64,000 nucleotides of DNA. It comes from Isosphaeraceae bacterium. Lineage in GTDB: Bacteria; Planctomycetota; Planctomycetia; Isosphaerales; Isosphaeraceae. The stretch's first letter is position 1. Every line of letters starts with the position of its first letter. The DNA lies in assembly GCA_025356475.1 (NCBI GenBank), contig JANXSX010000194.1:1-64000 (forward strand). Direction: 5' to 3'. Positions 18,148-27,272 of the stretch are shown piece after piece. The translations under genes were made by a program, and so were the position numbers. The notes under the pieces are model-generated. The model was not told the DNA's origin, made no database searches, and saw only the letters and a list, made by a program, of their open reading frames with translations.

Positions 18148-18519
18148 ATGGCGAAGAAATCCGCAGTTGCAGCCGCCCCCGCCGCTGCTCCGAAGGCTGC
18201 TCCTAAGGCTGCTCCTAAGGCCAAGGCCGCCAAAGATGTCGATGCGCGGTTTAAGCAGGCCCGCAAGGCCTCGATCCTGCTCAAGCACGTCAGCGACCCG
18301 ACCCGGCTTCAGGTGATTTTAATCTTGTCTGATGGCGAACAGCATGTGGGCGCTCTGTGTGCACAGCTCAGCCAGAGTCAGCCTGCGGTGAGCCATCACC
18401 TCGCGTTGCTCCGCCACGGTGGCATCATTGCCCCTCGCCGTCAGGGTAAGAATAATTTCTACAGCCTGACCGACACCGGTACCGACCTCGCCAAAGTTGT
18501 CAAAGACCTGATGGCCTGA
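18148..18519 (+). CDS. ArsR-family regulator with basic Ala/Pro/Lys N-terminal tail
   Basis: A 123-residue winged-helix repressor. Residues about 40-120 carry the ArsR core: SDPTRLQVILIL, the recognition helix region SQSQPAVSHHLALLR, and the wing PRRQGKNNFYSL. The metal-box Cys pair of metal-sensing ArsR proteins is absent from the recognition-helix area, though one Cys lies in GALCAQL. Residues 1-30 are an unusual Ala/Pro/Lys tail made from a 12-base tandem repeat in the DNA, like histone H1 tails, which could add non-specific DNA binding. It stands alone, followed by a strong terminator. Confidence 0.88.
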   Translation: MAKKSAVAAAPAAAPKAAPKAAPKAKAAKDVDARFKQARKASILLKHVSDPTRLQVILILSDGEQHVGALCAQLSQSQPAVSHHLALLRHGGIIAPRRQGKNNFYSLTDTGTDLAKVVKDLMA

Positions 18520-18558
18520 GTCGATTCGTTAGAAAACCGAATCTCTCGCTTCGAACAC

Positions 18559-18593
18559 GCCGATACCACCCAATCTGGGTGGTATCGGCTTTT
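18559..18593 (+). terminator. Rho-independent terminator after the ArsR gene
   Basis: A 13-bp perfect stem (18559-18571 with 18577-18589), a 5-base loop, and then TTTT. It ends the ArsR transcript before the convergent TolC-like gene. Confidence 0.85.
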
Positions 18594-18637
18594 GTCGATC
18601 TCTGGACGTGAGTTCATACTGAGGCGTTGTCGCATTC

Positions 18638-20236
18638 TCACGGTAAGACACGTTGTCCGACTGCGGTGTTCAAGTTCAGCATACTTCTGCGATGCCGGAC
18701 CAGGGTATCTCGGTACTGTTTGACTCGGTCGTTGTAGTCGCGCTGAACTGTCAGGAAGGCGACGAGATCTTGTTCCCCACCAATGTAGAGTCGTTCGGTG
18801 GTATCAAGGACTTGCTTTGCTGCGGGGAGGAGTTCCTTCTCAAGGCGTTCGACTGCGGCTCGGGTGACTGCATACTCCCGCTCTGCGAGACGAACCTCGG
18901 TTCTGATCTGTTTTTCACGGGCGACCGTTTGGACCTGGGTCTGAGTCACATTCACTTTCGCACGCGCGATGTTTCCCTGGTTCCGGTTATAGACCGGCAA
19001 GGGGACCGTCAGCCCAATTGCCCAAGAGGTCGGGCTCTTAAGACCATTGGGAGTGTTGTTCTGGAACGTGTAGGGCTGGGCGAGTAGATAAAGGTCGGCA
19101 TAACGGTTCGCGTAGGCAAGTTTGACATCCGACTCTGCGCGCTGGATACCAAGTTTGTAAGCGTTGAAATCAGGTCGGGCCGTCAAGGCGATCCGTACTA
19201 ACTCCTCGCCCGAAACTGGCGTTGAGTAACGATCGTGAATCGAGCCCAAGAGGTCGATTGAATCGAGCTGCTCGTCGGGAAGATTCAAAAGGGTAGCGAG
19301 GATTCGTTTCGCGGCGCTCAGTTTTTCCTTGGAATCTGCTAGCCCCACTTCCGCCGCAAGCTGATCGACTCGGATTCGTTCAACATCGGCTTTGTTCTTG
19401 GTACCGCGCTTTTGCAAAGTCTCCGTGATCGTCAAGATTCGCGTCAGGCCTTCCACGCTCGCTTCGGCATATCGAACGGTCTCACGGGCCGCTAGAACAT
19501 CGACGTAGGCGATCCCAAGGTTGTCGATCGTCATACGAACGGCATCTTGAAATTGGGCTTCAACCACCTTCTTGGCTCGTCGAGCCACAATTGTTCTCGC
19601 TTGTCGCTTTCGCGAGGCATCAATGGGATAGGAAATATTCACGTCGTACTGCGTTTGTCCACCAGGGCGTTCTTTGGTGTACTGGCCATAAGGGATGAGC
19701 TGGGCATCTGCGTAAAAAATCGGGTTGGCGCGAAGGCTTGCCGTTAACACGTCGGCTTCGGCTTGAGGGATCTCGAAGAACTTGCTTCGAAGGTCGAGAT
19801 TCTCTCGGATCAAGTGATCGATGGCCAAGTCGAGCGTCAGTCCGTTGGCCGGACCCTCATCCTCTACGCCGTTTGGGAGCGAGAGCGAACCATAAATCGG
19901 CACGTCGGTCACAGGCAAAGGAACCGGCGCGGCGATCCCTTGAGATTGCGTCGCTTGAGTTCCCGCTCCGGGATTCGAAATCGAGGTTGGGACACGAGGC
20001 CCGAACGGTCCCGGGCTTGTACTCAAAAGCTGGCTACCGCCACCCGGTGAGCTATCCGATTGAAAAGCGCCACTACCTGGGGCTCGCCCCAGTAAGGACA
20101 TGCCGCTCCCAGGAGGATACGATTGCGGCGAGTCAATGGTTGCAGTTTGTCCGGCCGCATCGGGAGTTAACACGAGTCCGAGGGCAACAAGTGCCATACT
20201 CGCAACGAAGTACGACCTGATTCCACGAGATCGCAT
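18638..20236 (-). CDS. TolC-family outer membrane efflux protein
   Basis: A 532-residue exported protein. A signal peptide spans residues 1-30, followed by about 90 residues rich in Pro, Gly and Ser. From about residue 125 it has two repeated long-helix units typical of TolC/CusC channel proteins, including LTLDLAIDHLI, AKVNVTQTQV and a late RLYIGGEQDLVAFLTVQRDY block. It would form the outer channel of a tripartite exporter, but no inner-membrane pump or adaptor lies next to it. ATG 20236 has a GGAGG ribosome site; the open frame starts further upstream. Confidence 0.88.
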   Translation of the reverse strand: MRSRGIRSYFVASMALVALGLVLTPDAAGQTATIDSPQSYPPGSGMSLLGRAPGSGAFQSDSSPGGGSQLLSTSPGPFGPRVPTSISNPGAGTQATQSQGIAAPVPLPVTDVPIYGSLSLPNGVEDEGPANGLTLDLAIDHLIRENLDLRSKFFEIPQAEADVLTASLRANPIFYADAQLIPYGQYTKERPGGQTQYDVNISYPIDASRKRQARTIVARRAKKVVEAQFQDAVRMTIDNLGIAYVDVLAARETVRYAEASVEGLTRILTITETLQKRGTKNKADVERIRVDQLAAEVGLADSKEKLSAAKRILATLLNLPDEQLDSIDLLGSIHDRYSTPVSGEELVRIALTARPDFNAYKLGIQRAESDVKLAYANRYADLYLLAQPYTFQNNTPNGLKSPTSWAIGLTVPLPVYNRNQGNIARAKVNVTQTQVQTVAREKQIRTEVRLAEREYAVTRAAVERLEKELLPAAKQVLDTTERLYIGGEQDLVAFLTVQRDYNDRVKQYRDTLVRHRRSMLNLNTAVGQRVLP

Positions 20237-20527
20237 GGCCTTTACGTCCTCCTGACCCGCTCGAGGCCGATCGCCAACCATCCTGGGCGACGCTTACCAA
20301 TTGCGAACCTAATACCTGATTGGATCGGATCGATTCCACAAAGTTGGCGAGAGCAATTCCCAAGGACTGACGAGACGGAACCATGCAACCGGCAGAACCG
20401 ATGCATTGCGACCTGCCTCTTAACGGGCCAAGTTCTGGACTCGGTCCTTCACCTCGGGCGGGGCACGGATTACTTTATGAAGGACTTCCGTATATCGGCT
20501 CCTCCCCACGATCTGAGGCCAAGGACG

Positions 20528-21652
20528 ATGACGACATTAGAACAGCATGGGCCAAACTCGACTCGCCGCGACTTTCTCAAGGCGAGCGGCGTTGGGGCAG
20601 TTGGCTTCAGCCTCGCCCAATCGGGGGCTTTCGCACTCGCCCCGAGTGAGCGATCGGTCATCTTCCTCATGATGGTGGGCGGCCCCAGCCAGCTTGAAAC
20701 GTTCGATCCCAAGCCCTCGGCCCCCTCCGAGATTCGTGGCCCATTCCGGGCGATCGAGACCTCGGTGCCTGGGATTCGCATCAATGAATACCTGCCAAAA
20801 ATTGCTGCGCGGATGGATCGTTTGGCGCTCATTCGCACACTTCACCACGATTCTGCACCCATCCACGAAACAGGCTATCAACTTTTACAAACAGGTCGAC
20901 TTTGCCGACAAGGCAGCGAGTACCCTCACGTCGGTGCGCTCGCCGCTCGAGAACTTGGTGGCCGTGGTCCGTTGCCGTCCTGGGCGATCCTGCCAGGACC
21001 GATTGGCCCGACCGGGGTCGATATCCCTCATGGGCAGTCGGCGGCTGGTCTGGGTGCGGACTTTGAACCCTTGATCCTCAGTGGCGATGGAGCAAACGCC
21101 ACGCTCCTCGGCCTATCCAAAGAGAGCGATCGGGTCCGAGATTCGTTTGGAAAATCCAGCTTCGGCCGTAATTGTCTGCTCGCTCGGAAGCTCGTCGAGG
21201 CCGGTGTGCGCGTGGTGACCGTCAATATGTTCGAGACGGTGTTCCAGCACCTTTCCTGGGACTGTCACGGTCGCGAGCCGTTCAGCACACTCTCCGATTA
21301 TCGTCAGACCTTATTGCCGACGTTCGACACGGCCTTCAGCGGACTCATCGACGATCTCGAACGCGTTGGGCGGTTGGAGAGTACGTTGGTCGTCGCGACA
21401 GGTGAGTTCGGGCGCACACCCAAACTCAACAACCAAGGGGGCCGCGACCACTGGCCCTCCGCCTGGAGTGCGATTCTGGCCGGGGGTGGAATCTCGGGTG
21501 GCCAAGTCGTCGGCAAGACCGATGCACACGCCGGCGAACCCATCGACCGGCCTGTTGGTCCCGAAGAGCTGCTCGCAACGATCGGTCAACACCTGGGGCT
21601 CAGCCCCTCGTTCCTGGAAGGTTGGGGGCCGATCCGCGAGTTGTTCGCCTGA
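20528..21652 (+). CDS. DUF1501 Tat-exported protein
   Basis: A 374-residue protein of the planctomycete DUF1501 family, related to the alkaline phosphatase/sulfatase fold. A Tat signal (RRDFLKASG) lies at residues about 13-21, followed by the typical MMVGGPSQLETFDPKP and, later, VVATGEFGRTP and GRDHWP segments where metal ligands are expected. In planctomycetes this gene usually pairs with DUF1549/DUF1553 cytochrome proteins; none is present here. An upstream ATG at 20477 is possible, but ATG 20528 follows AAGGAC and sits closer to the Tat motif. Confidence 0.87.
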   Translation: MTTLEQHGPNSTRRDFLKASGVGAVGFSLAQSGAFALAPSERSVIFLMMVGGPSQLETFDPKPSAPSEIRGPFRAIETSVPGIRINEYLPKIAARMDRLALIRTLHHDSAPIHETGYQLLQTGRLCRQGSEYPHVGALAARELGGRGPLPSWAILPGPIGPTGVDIPHGQSAAGLGADFEPLILSGDGANATLLGLSKESDRVRDSFGKSSFGRNCLLARKLVEAGVRVVTVNMFETVFQHLSWDCHGREPFSTLSDYRQTLLPTFDTAFSGLIDDLERVGRLESTLVVATGEFGRTPKLNNQGGRDHWPSAWSAILAGGGISGGQVVGKTDAHAGEPIDRPVGPEELLATIGQHLGLSPSFLEGWGPIRELFA

Positions 21653-21751
21653 GAGGCTTGCTCCCCCGGCAAGTCTTACCCCTTTGTCGCAACCGGCTTG
21701 GTTCCTGTCCTCTGGGACGGGCGACGAGCCGGCGGCTTTTGAGGATTACTT

Positions 21752-23152
21752 TTACTTCGCGACTGCCACCGCTTTATATCCTGGAGCGGCCACAATCGTC
21801 TTGATCGGCTTGCCGTCATCGAGTGTCCAGAGCCGGACTTCACCATCCCAGCTTCCCGACGCGATCGTCTTGGCATCGGGTGAGACGGCAAATGTATAGA
21901 TCCAATCGGTGTGACCTGAGAGTGTCAGCTTGGCCTTGCCGTCGGTGGGGTCGAAGGTGCGAAGGGTCTTGTCCGAAGCGCAAGCAACGATCGTTTTGCC
22001 GTCGGCCCCAACATATTGAAGCTTGAACACAGGACCACCGAAGCCACCAATCTGACGGACCTGCTTGCCATCGTCATCCGGATTCCAGATGCGGATCGAG
22101 TTGTCTCCTCCTCCCGAGGCGATGAACTTGCCGTCCGGGCTGAAGCCAACGGTATACACCGTATCCGCATGACCTGGGAAGGTGACGAGCGACTCTTTCT
22201 TGACGACATCAAAAACCTTGCTCGTCTTATCGCGACTGGCCGAGGCGAGGCGTTTGCCATCGGGGCTAAAGGCAAGATCAAAGATCCAATCGGCGTGGTC
22301 TTCGATCAAGGCAACTTCTTTGCCGCTTTCGACCTCCCAGATTCGGATCGCCCGATCGGCACCGGCAGCGGCGAGTAGCTTATTGTCGGGGCTGAAGGCG
22401 ACGGCAAAGACGCTATCGGTGGTCTCCAGAAGGTCGCGAATCGGCTTACCTCCACCGTTGGGCTCGGCCAGCCAGAGCTTGACCGCTCCAAATTGACCCG
22501 GCGTACCGCTCGCTGTGGCGAGCCACTTGCCATCACTGCTGTAAGCAATCTCATAGATCCGTTCCGCGACCCCACGTAGTCGACGGGTCACTGCGCTGGT
22601 CTCTGACTTCCAGAGATTGACCTCATGATAACCCGAGGCCGCGACTTCGGTTCCATCAGGACTGAACGCCAACGCAGTGATCGGAACGGTGACTGGATAG
22701 GATTCGGGAATGTTCACTACGGCATTCTTGCGTAGCACGGTCGGCCAGTCTTCGGTGGGGGCTGCGCCATCGTACTTGGCCCCCTGCTTGACCCAGGTTT
22801 CGACGAGCGCAATCTTGTCGAGTGGCAGTGGATCTTGCTTCCAAGGCATACGCGGGCTGGCGTCGTGACGGATCAACTCGACGAGGTAGCTGCCATCGGG
22901 ATCGCCAGGAGTGAGGGTTACCCCGTCGCCTTGTTGCCCACCTTTGGCAAGTTGGGCGAACGTGGTCATGATGTACTTACTCTCCGACTTCTTGGCATTA
23001 TGGCACGCGATGCAGTTCTGGACCAAGATCGGCGCGACATCTTTGAGGAAGCTCACGCGAGCGTCGGCAGGCTTCGGATCGTCCCCCATCGCCGGTCGCG
23101 GCAGCACCAGAAACAACGCAACGATCAGAATGAGACGAGTCATGGTGTGCAT
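21752..23152 (-). CDS. Exported cytochrome c / WD40 repeat protein
   Basis: A 466-residue protein with a signal peptide in residues 1-23. Residues about 30-125 are a planctomycete cytochrome c-type domain with one heme motif, CIACH. The rest holds about seven WD40 repeats, seen as recurring AFSPDGK and IRIW/VRLW endings, forming a beta-propeller. It probably sits in the periplasm and couples electron transfer to a binding propeller (inference). It lies 66 bases downstream of the PPC-domain gene on the same strand, so the two are likely one unit. ATG 23143 is an alternative start. Confidence 0.9.
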   Translation of the reverse strand: MHTMTRLILIVALFLVLPRPAMGDDPKPADARVSFLKDVAPILVQNCIACHNAKKSESKYIMTTFAQLAKGGQQGDGVTLTPGDPDGSYLVELIRHDASPRMPWKQDPLPLDKIALVETWVKQGAKYDGAAPTEDWPTVLRKNAVVNIPESYPVTVPITALAFSPDGTEVAASGYHEVNLWKSETSAVTRRLRGVAERIYEIAYSSDGKWLATASGTPGQFGAVKLWLAEPNGGGKPIRDLLETTDSVFAVAFSPDNKLLAAAGADRAIRIWEVESGKEVALIEDHADWIFDLAFSPDGKRLASASRDKTSKVFDVVKKESLVTFPGHADTVYTVGFSPDGKFIASGGGDNSIRIWNPDDDGKQVRQIGGFGGPVFKLQYVGADGKTIVACASDKTLRTFDPTDGKAKLTLSGHTDWIYTFAVSPDAKTIASGSWDGEVRLWTLDDGKPIKTIVAAPGYKAVAVAK

Positions 23153-23218
23153 CCTCGGAATATGGAGAGATCAGGAGAGACTCTGATCCGTAGGGATCAT
23201 GCGACAACTAACGTTTGA

Positions 23219-25534
23219 TCACTTGGGCACAACCTTGACAGTCAGCTCAATGGGTGGCACCGCGTAGTCTTTCTTGTTGATCTGAATGGCGGGGAGGACC
23301 TTGGCCGCCGCCATTCCGGGCGCGGCGTTCTCGTCGGCGATCAGTTTGAGCGTGAATTCGATCTCTTCCGGCTTCAAGGTCACCGCATCCGCCTTGGTTC
23401 CAGCGGGGAGTCCATCGATCTTGATCGTGACTGGCTCCTTGTAGGTCCCTTTACGAGTAATTTTGCCCTTCACGTCCAGGGTCTGGCCGGGCTTGATGTC
23501 GATCGTGGCGATTGCGACTTCGATGGTCACCGGTCGGACGATGTTGAGTGTGATCGCCGGGATGTACAGGGTTCGATCTTCGTTGGCGAGCTTCCCCTTG
23601 GCGGTGAACGCAACGGTCATCAGGCCGAGTGGAACCTCGGGGGCTGCATTGACGGTGATGGTCGCTTCGTTGATCTTCTCTGCCATCGTGACAGCGGGAG
23701 CAGTCAGACCGGCAAGGAGAACCTGACCTGGAACGAGTGGGAGTGGGGCAATCGCGAGTGGTCCGTTGGCATCTTCGCCCCGCTTTGCCGTTACGACAAA
23801 CGTCCCCCCTGCGCCGTGGGGGACCTCAATGGGGGTGGCAGGTGCATCAAGGTTGGCTGGCTGGGCGAGAGCCGTGACGGCGAACAATCCCTGCTGGTCC
23901 ATGCTGTTGGTGGGCAAGGTTGCCTGTTGCGAGAAGATCACCGTCTTCGAGGCGGATTTCTTGAAAGTCCCGCCCTCGCCAATCACGTTTAAGATCAAAG
24001 GCCCGAAGTCGGCGGCTTCCGTGGCGGAGACGGTGAAGACCCCTTGGAGTTGCCCTTCGTTGATCGTGCCGGGCCGAACCGTAAGGCCGGCAGGTGGGTT
24101 GATCACGTTGAGTGTGATCGGACCGGTATATCCTGATCGGATGACTGCGACAGGGATTGCGACAACACCCCCCTTAGGGATGCTCACCTGAGCATCAGCG
24201 GTCGAAAGTTCGAATCCAGACCCCGAGGGCTCAACTCGGATTCGGTACGGGTAGCCGATCCCCCCACGATTCTGAAGGTCTCGCAGGGCAAGGGTGATTT
24301 CGGTGGTGTCGGCGGGGACGGTGAAATCGAGCGCAGGGTCGGGCGAGACGATCGTCGGAACGCGGCGATTCTTGGGACCGGCGGGGTTCGCCGTCGTGTC
24401 GTCGGCTGTGGCGAGGACAGCATCCTTGGCACCGAGGATCTGGAGCGTACCATCGATCGACGAGCCGAGATCGGCGGCTGTCACATCAATCCTCAGCTTC
24501 TGACCGGGCACTACAACTAACGTGAACCGATCTTCATCCCCTTTGGGATCGATCCGTCCGTTGAAGATCACGGGTGGGACCGCTCTTAGGGGTGGCGCAT
24601 CCGGGTCGGTGGGTTCGCGAAGCTCGGGGAGATTCTCAACCACAAGGGGTGGCAGTGATTCGATGTCGAGATTACCGAAGCCCACCGCGCGAATCCGAAC
24701 TTGCGACGAACCCGTGGGGGGATTCAAGGCGGTTGCCGCTGTGGCCATGCCATCGAGGGTTCCCCCGCGAAGCTCAACACCGAGCGTCTCACCCAGGCGC
24801 CCCCCCTGGGGATAAACCTCCTCCGCAATCGGGATCGCTCCAATCAGGAGACGATACACAGGTCGATTCGAGCCCTGATACCGCGAGTCCGAGAGTTCGA
24901 TCACATAGTCGGTGTCCTCGGGCAGGACGGTCACGAGTCGGGCGTCGGTCAAGAGGCCGGGCGTATCATCGGCTGAGGCGACATAGGCACGCGCGGAGGT
25001 CGTCAGCCGAATGGAAGGATCGACCCCCGACCCGATCCGAGCGCATTGGGCATCCACGACAATTCGCTGGCCCTTCTTGCCCGGAAACTTGAAATAATCG
25101 ACATCGTTGCCCGCAACCTGCCCCTCGATTACAGCCGGAGACGGCACGGTTTGAGCGGTTTCGAAGGTGCTATTGTCTTCCTTCTCTTGAACTTGCTCCA
25201 CCTGGCCGATTGCGAACAAAAATGGGTTCGAGAGCCCATCGGCGGTCCGGACCCGGATCGGGTAGATCCCAAGTGGAACATCGGGTCCGACATTAAGCTT
25301 GAAGGTAAACTTTCCCGCCTCGGCCTTAACCGACTCGACCGTCCCCGCGAATGGGGCGATCCACTTGGGATCGGTTCCCAACCGGGCTCCGTTGACCTGG
25401 ATCTCGGTGACTTCTCCCCTTCGGATACCCAATGGACTGATTGAATCGATCTTGGGGGCCTCTGCTCGGAGAGTCGACGTTGCCAGGATGGCACTGATGA
25501 CGCACAGGAGCGTCAGGGATCGGGTGAGTCTCAT
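23219..25534 (-). CDS. Secreted PPC-domain protein
   Basis: A 771-residue exported protein with a signal peptide in residues 1-24. The N-terminus holds an IPT/TIG-like beta domain (ISPLGIRRGEVTEIQVNGARLG), then a PPC domain around 115-225 (NDVDYFKF, IVVDAQ). A second PPC-like unit follows around 330-430, and the C-terminal half is a run of Ig-like beta modules. No catalytic motif is visible, so it is probably a structural or binding partner. It is upstream of and co-directional with the cytochrome c/WD40 gene, an association common in planctomycetes. Confidence 0.85.
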   Translation of the reverse strand: MRLTRSLTLLCVISAILATSTLRAEAPKIDSISPLGIRRGEVTEIQVNGARLGTDPKWIAPFAGTVESVKAEAGKFTFKLNVGPDVPLGIYPIRVRTADGLSNPFLFAIGQVEQVQEKEDNSTFETAQTVPSPAVIEGQVAGNDVDYFKFPGKKGQRIVVDAQCARIGSGVDPSIRLTTSARAYVASADDTPGLLTDARLVTVLPEDTDYVIELSDSRYQGSNRPVYRLLIGAIPIAEEVYPQGGRLGETLGVELRGGTLDGMATAATALNPPTGSSQVRIRAVGFGNLDIESLPPLVVENLPELREPTDPDAPPLRAVPPVIFNGRIDPKGDEDRFTLVVVPGQKLRIDVTAADLGSSIDGTLQILGAKDAVLATADDTTANPAGPKNRRVPTIVSPDPALDFTVPADTTEITLALRDLQNRGGIGYPYRIRVEPSGSGFELSTADAQVSIPKGGVVAIPVAVIRSGYTGPITLNVINPPAGLTVRPGTINEGQLQGVFTVSATEAADFGPLILNVIGEGGTFKKSASKTVIFSQQATLPTNSMDQQGLFAVTALAQPANLDAPATPIEVPHGAGGTFVVTAKRGEDANGPLAIAPLPLVPGQVLLAGLTAPAVTMAEKINEATITVNAAPEVPLGLMTVAFTAKGKLANEDRTLYIPAITLNIVRPVTIEVAIATIDIKPGQTLDVKGKITRKGTYKEPVTIKIDGLPAGTKADAVTLKPEEIEFTLKLIADENAAPGMAAAKVLPAIQINKKDYAVPPIELTVKVVPK

Positions 25535-25732
25535 GGGAGAGGAGTCCTCGGTTCAATGTCGTCGGATCGTGTCCACACACCAAGCAATCTTGGTAGGTGT
25601 TCGACACGGTCGAGGGCTTCGGCACCTGGTCTTGGGGAGGAAGGCGAGCTTGTGGGCAGGCGGGATTGAACAAGTCGACGCTCGCATGGTCTTCACCATT
25701 TGTCAAGCATTCAAGACGCCAGGGGACGACAA

Positions 25733-25769
25733 AGTCCCCCGCGATGCTCTCCGAGCTTCGCGGGGGACT
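25733..25769 (-). terminator. Terminator of the PEP-CTERM gene
   Basis: A 12-bp perfect stem (25733-25744 with 25758-25769) with a 13-base loop, followed on the minus strand by TTTGTC. It lies between the PEP-CTERM gene's stop and the next gene's start and separates their transcription. Confidence 0.7.
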
Positions 25770-25825
25770 CTCGATTTTTCCTGGGTTCATTGTCGGCTGG
25801 CTGACGTGGCACCTTCTGCGTCGGG

Positions 25826-27010
25826 TCAGACCGGCTTGCGACGGCGAGCAGCGTATCCAACCATGACGGCGATCCCCAACCCAGTGAGTGCGAAGCTCGC
25901 CGGCTCGGGAACCGAGGCAGGAAGTAAGTCCCCGCCACCTGGCCCCTGAGGAATTGCTGGGAAGAAAGTCATGTAAATCGGACCATCCAACCCGCTGAGA
26001 GCAGCAGCCGAGCTCGATACAAACGGAGTTGAATCAACCGTGTAACTTTCCTGACCGCCAATCCCTGAGAGGTGGGCCGTCACGATCTGATTGTTATCGA
26101 AACTGCCGACCAAGAGGTCATTCAAAGGCTGCCCTGAAGGATCGTTGGCTGGCGAATTCGGGTTGAATGCCAACCCTGCAGGACCCCGAAGCAAGGGCGA
26201 GACAAAGCTCGAAACCCCGTTCGGATTCGTGGCTGGTGCCGTGGGATCCTGGATTGTTACCGTCAGGCCGACGGTTGTAGTACCCCCAATTCCACCCCTT
26301 CGATAACTACTAATAGCCACGTTACCACTGATAGGGTTCGTGGCAATGTCGGCCGGTCCATTGAGAGGATTCGCGCTTCCGGCTCCCGAGTTATAGATTG
26401 AGCCCAGGAAGACACCCGTTGAGCTGAACTTTGAGACGCTATTATTCAGAGAGGACGAAACGTAGAGAACGCTTGAGCCGTTCTCGACGCCGAACGAAAG
26501 ACCCGTCGGGCCAAAACAATTGTTGTTGTTATTGTTTGCAACGAATGTCCCCAGAAGTGTGGGGTTGGCACCGGTACTAAATCGCAGGATAGAATTTGTA
26601 CCGTAATTGGAGACATACAGATTGCCGTCCGGCCCAACCGCTAGATCGTTCGGCAAGAAGATCCCGCTGGCCGAATTGGCGATTGTGCGCTGGTAGGCTC
26701 CGGTCGCTGCGCTGTACTGAAGGATACTCGCGGTTCCTAAACTCGCAACAAAGAGCTTCGATCCATCCTGGCTAAATGCCATTCCGAATGGATTTGCGAG
26801 TGGGTTGTTTGGGCCGACATAGTTGTCGAATTGGGTTCCGACCAGCCCGGTCGTCGTGCCCAGAATGCCATCAAAACGAATAATGTGGTTGGAGCCGATG
26901 CTCGAAACCAGCAGGTCATAAGGGGCGGCCGATGCTCTATCCGGGAGGAATGTCGCCGCCAAGCCGATGCTCAACATCAGACCGAAACGGATCGAAAGCG
27001 AGCGAACCAT
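25826..27010 (-). CDS. PEP-CTERM NHL/YncE-like beta-propeller protein
   Basis: A 394-residue exported protein. It has a signal peptide (residues 1-30) and a beta-propeller built of repeats such as PFGMAFSQDG, DLAVGPDGNLYVSNYG and GPTGLSF. The C-terminus is a PEP-CTERM sorting signal: VPEPAS, a hydrophobic helix and an RRR end, the substrate signature of exosortase systems. A run of Asn codons sits at about 26521-26540. ATG 27010 directly precedes the signal peptide; the open frame continues to 27397 but is antisense to the oxidoreductase. Exact function unknown. Confidence 0.88.
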   Translation of the reverse strand: MVRSLSIRFGLMLSIGLAATFLPDRASAAPYDLLVSSIGSNHIIRFDGILGTTTGLVGTQFDNYVGPNNPLANPFGMAFSQDGSKLFVASLGTASILQYSAATGAYQRTIANSASGIFLPNDLAVGPDGNLYVSNYGTNSILRFSTGANPTLLGTFVANNNNNNCFGPTGLSFGVENGSSVLYVSSSLNNSVSKFSSTGVFLGSIYNSGAGSANPLNGPADIATNPISGNVAISSYRRGGIGGTTTVGLTVTIQDPTAPATNPNGVSSFVSPLLRGPAGLAFNPNSPANDPSGQPLNDLLVGSFDNNQIVTAHLSGIGGQESYTVDSTPFVSSSAAALSGLDGPIYMTFFPAIPQGPGGGDLLPASVPEPASFALTGLGIAVMVGYAARRRKPV

Positions 27011-27272
27011 GAGATGACTCCGTCGTGTCTTGTCTAAGGCACCGATCAGTTCTGTGGAGAGCGGATTCCCCGTTCGACCACGGTTTTGGTAAGATCGCCA
27101 GTACGTAGGCCTTGACGTTGTGATTCCAACGTGAAGGTTAACGTCCTTGTCAGATTCAAGCAACGCCCATGCCGAAACGATCAGACAAGAAAACCTGATG
27201 CTTCCGTCGTTAGTCTCGTAGTGTATCCCACAAAGATGGATTTGTCCACTTTTGTTGACGGAGGACAACATC

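Noticed and set aside
26515-26545. TTG repeat run as a possible regulatory microsatellite
   Set aside because: It lies inside the PEP-CTERM gene and just encodes a run of Asn residues in the propeller.
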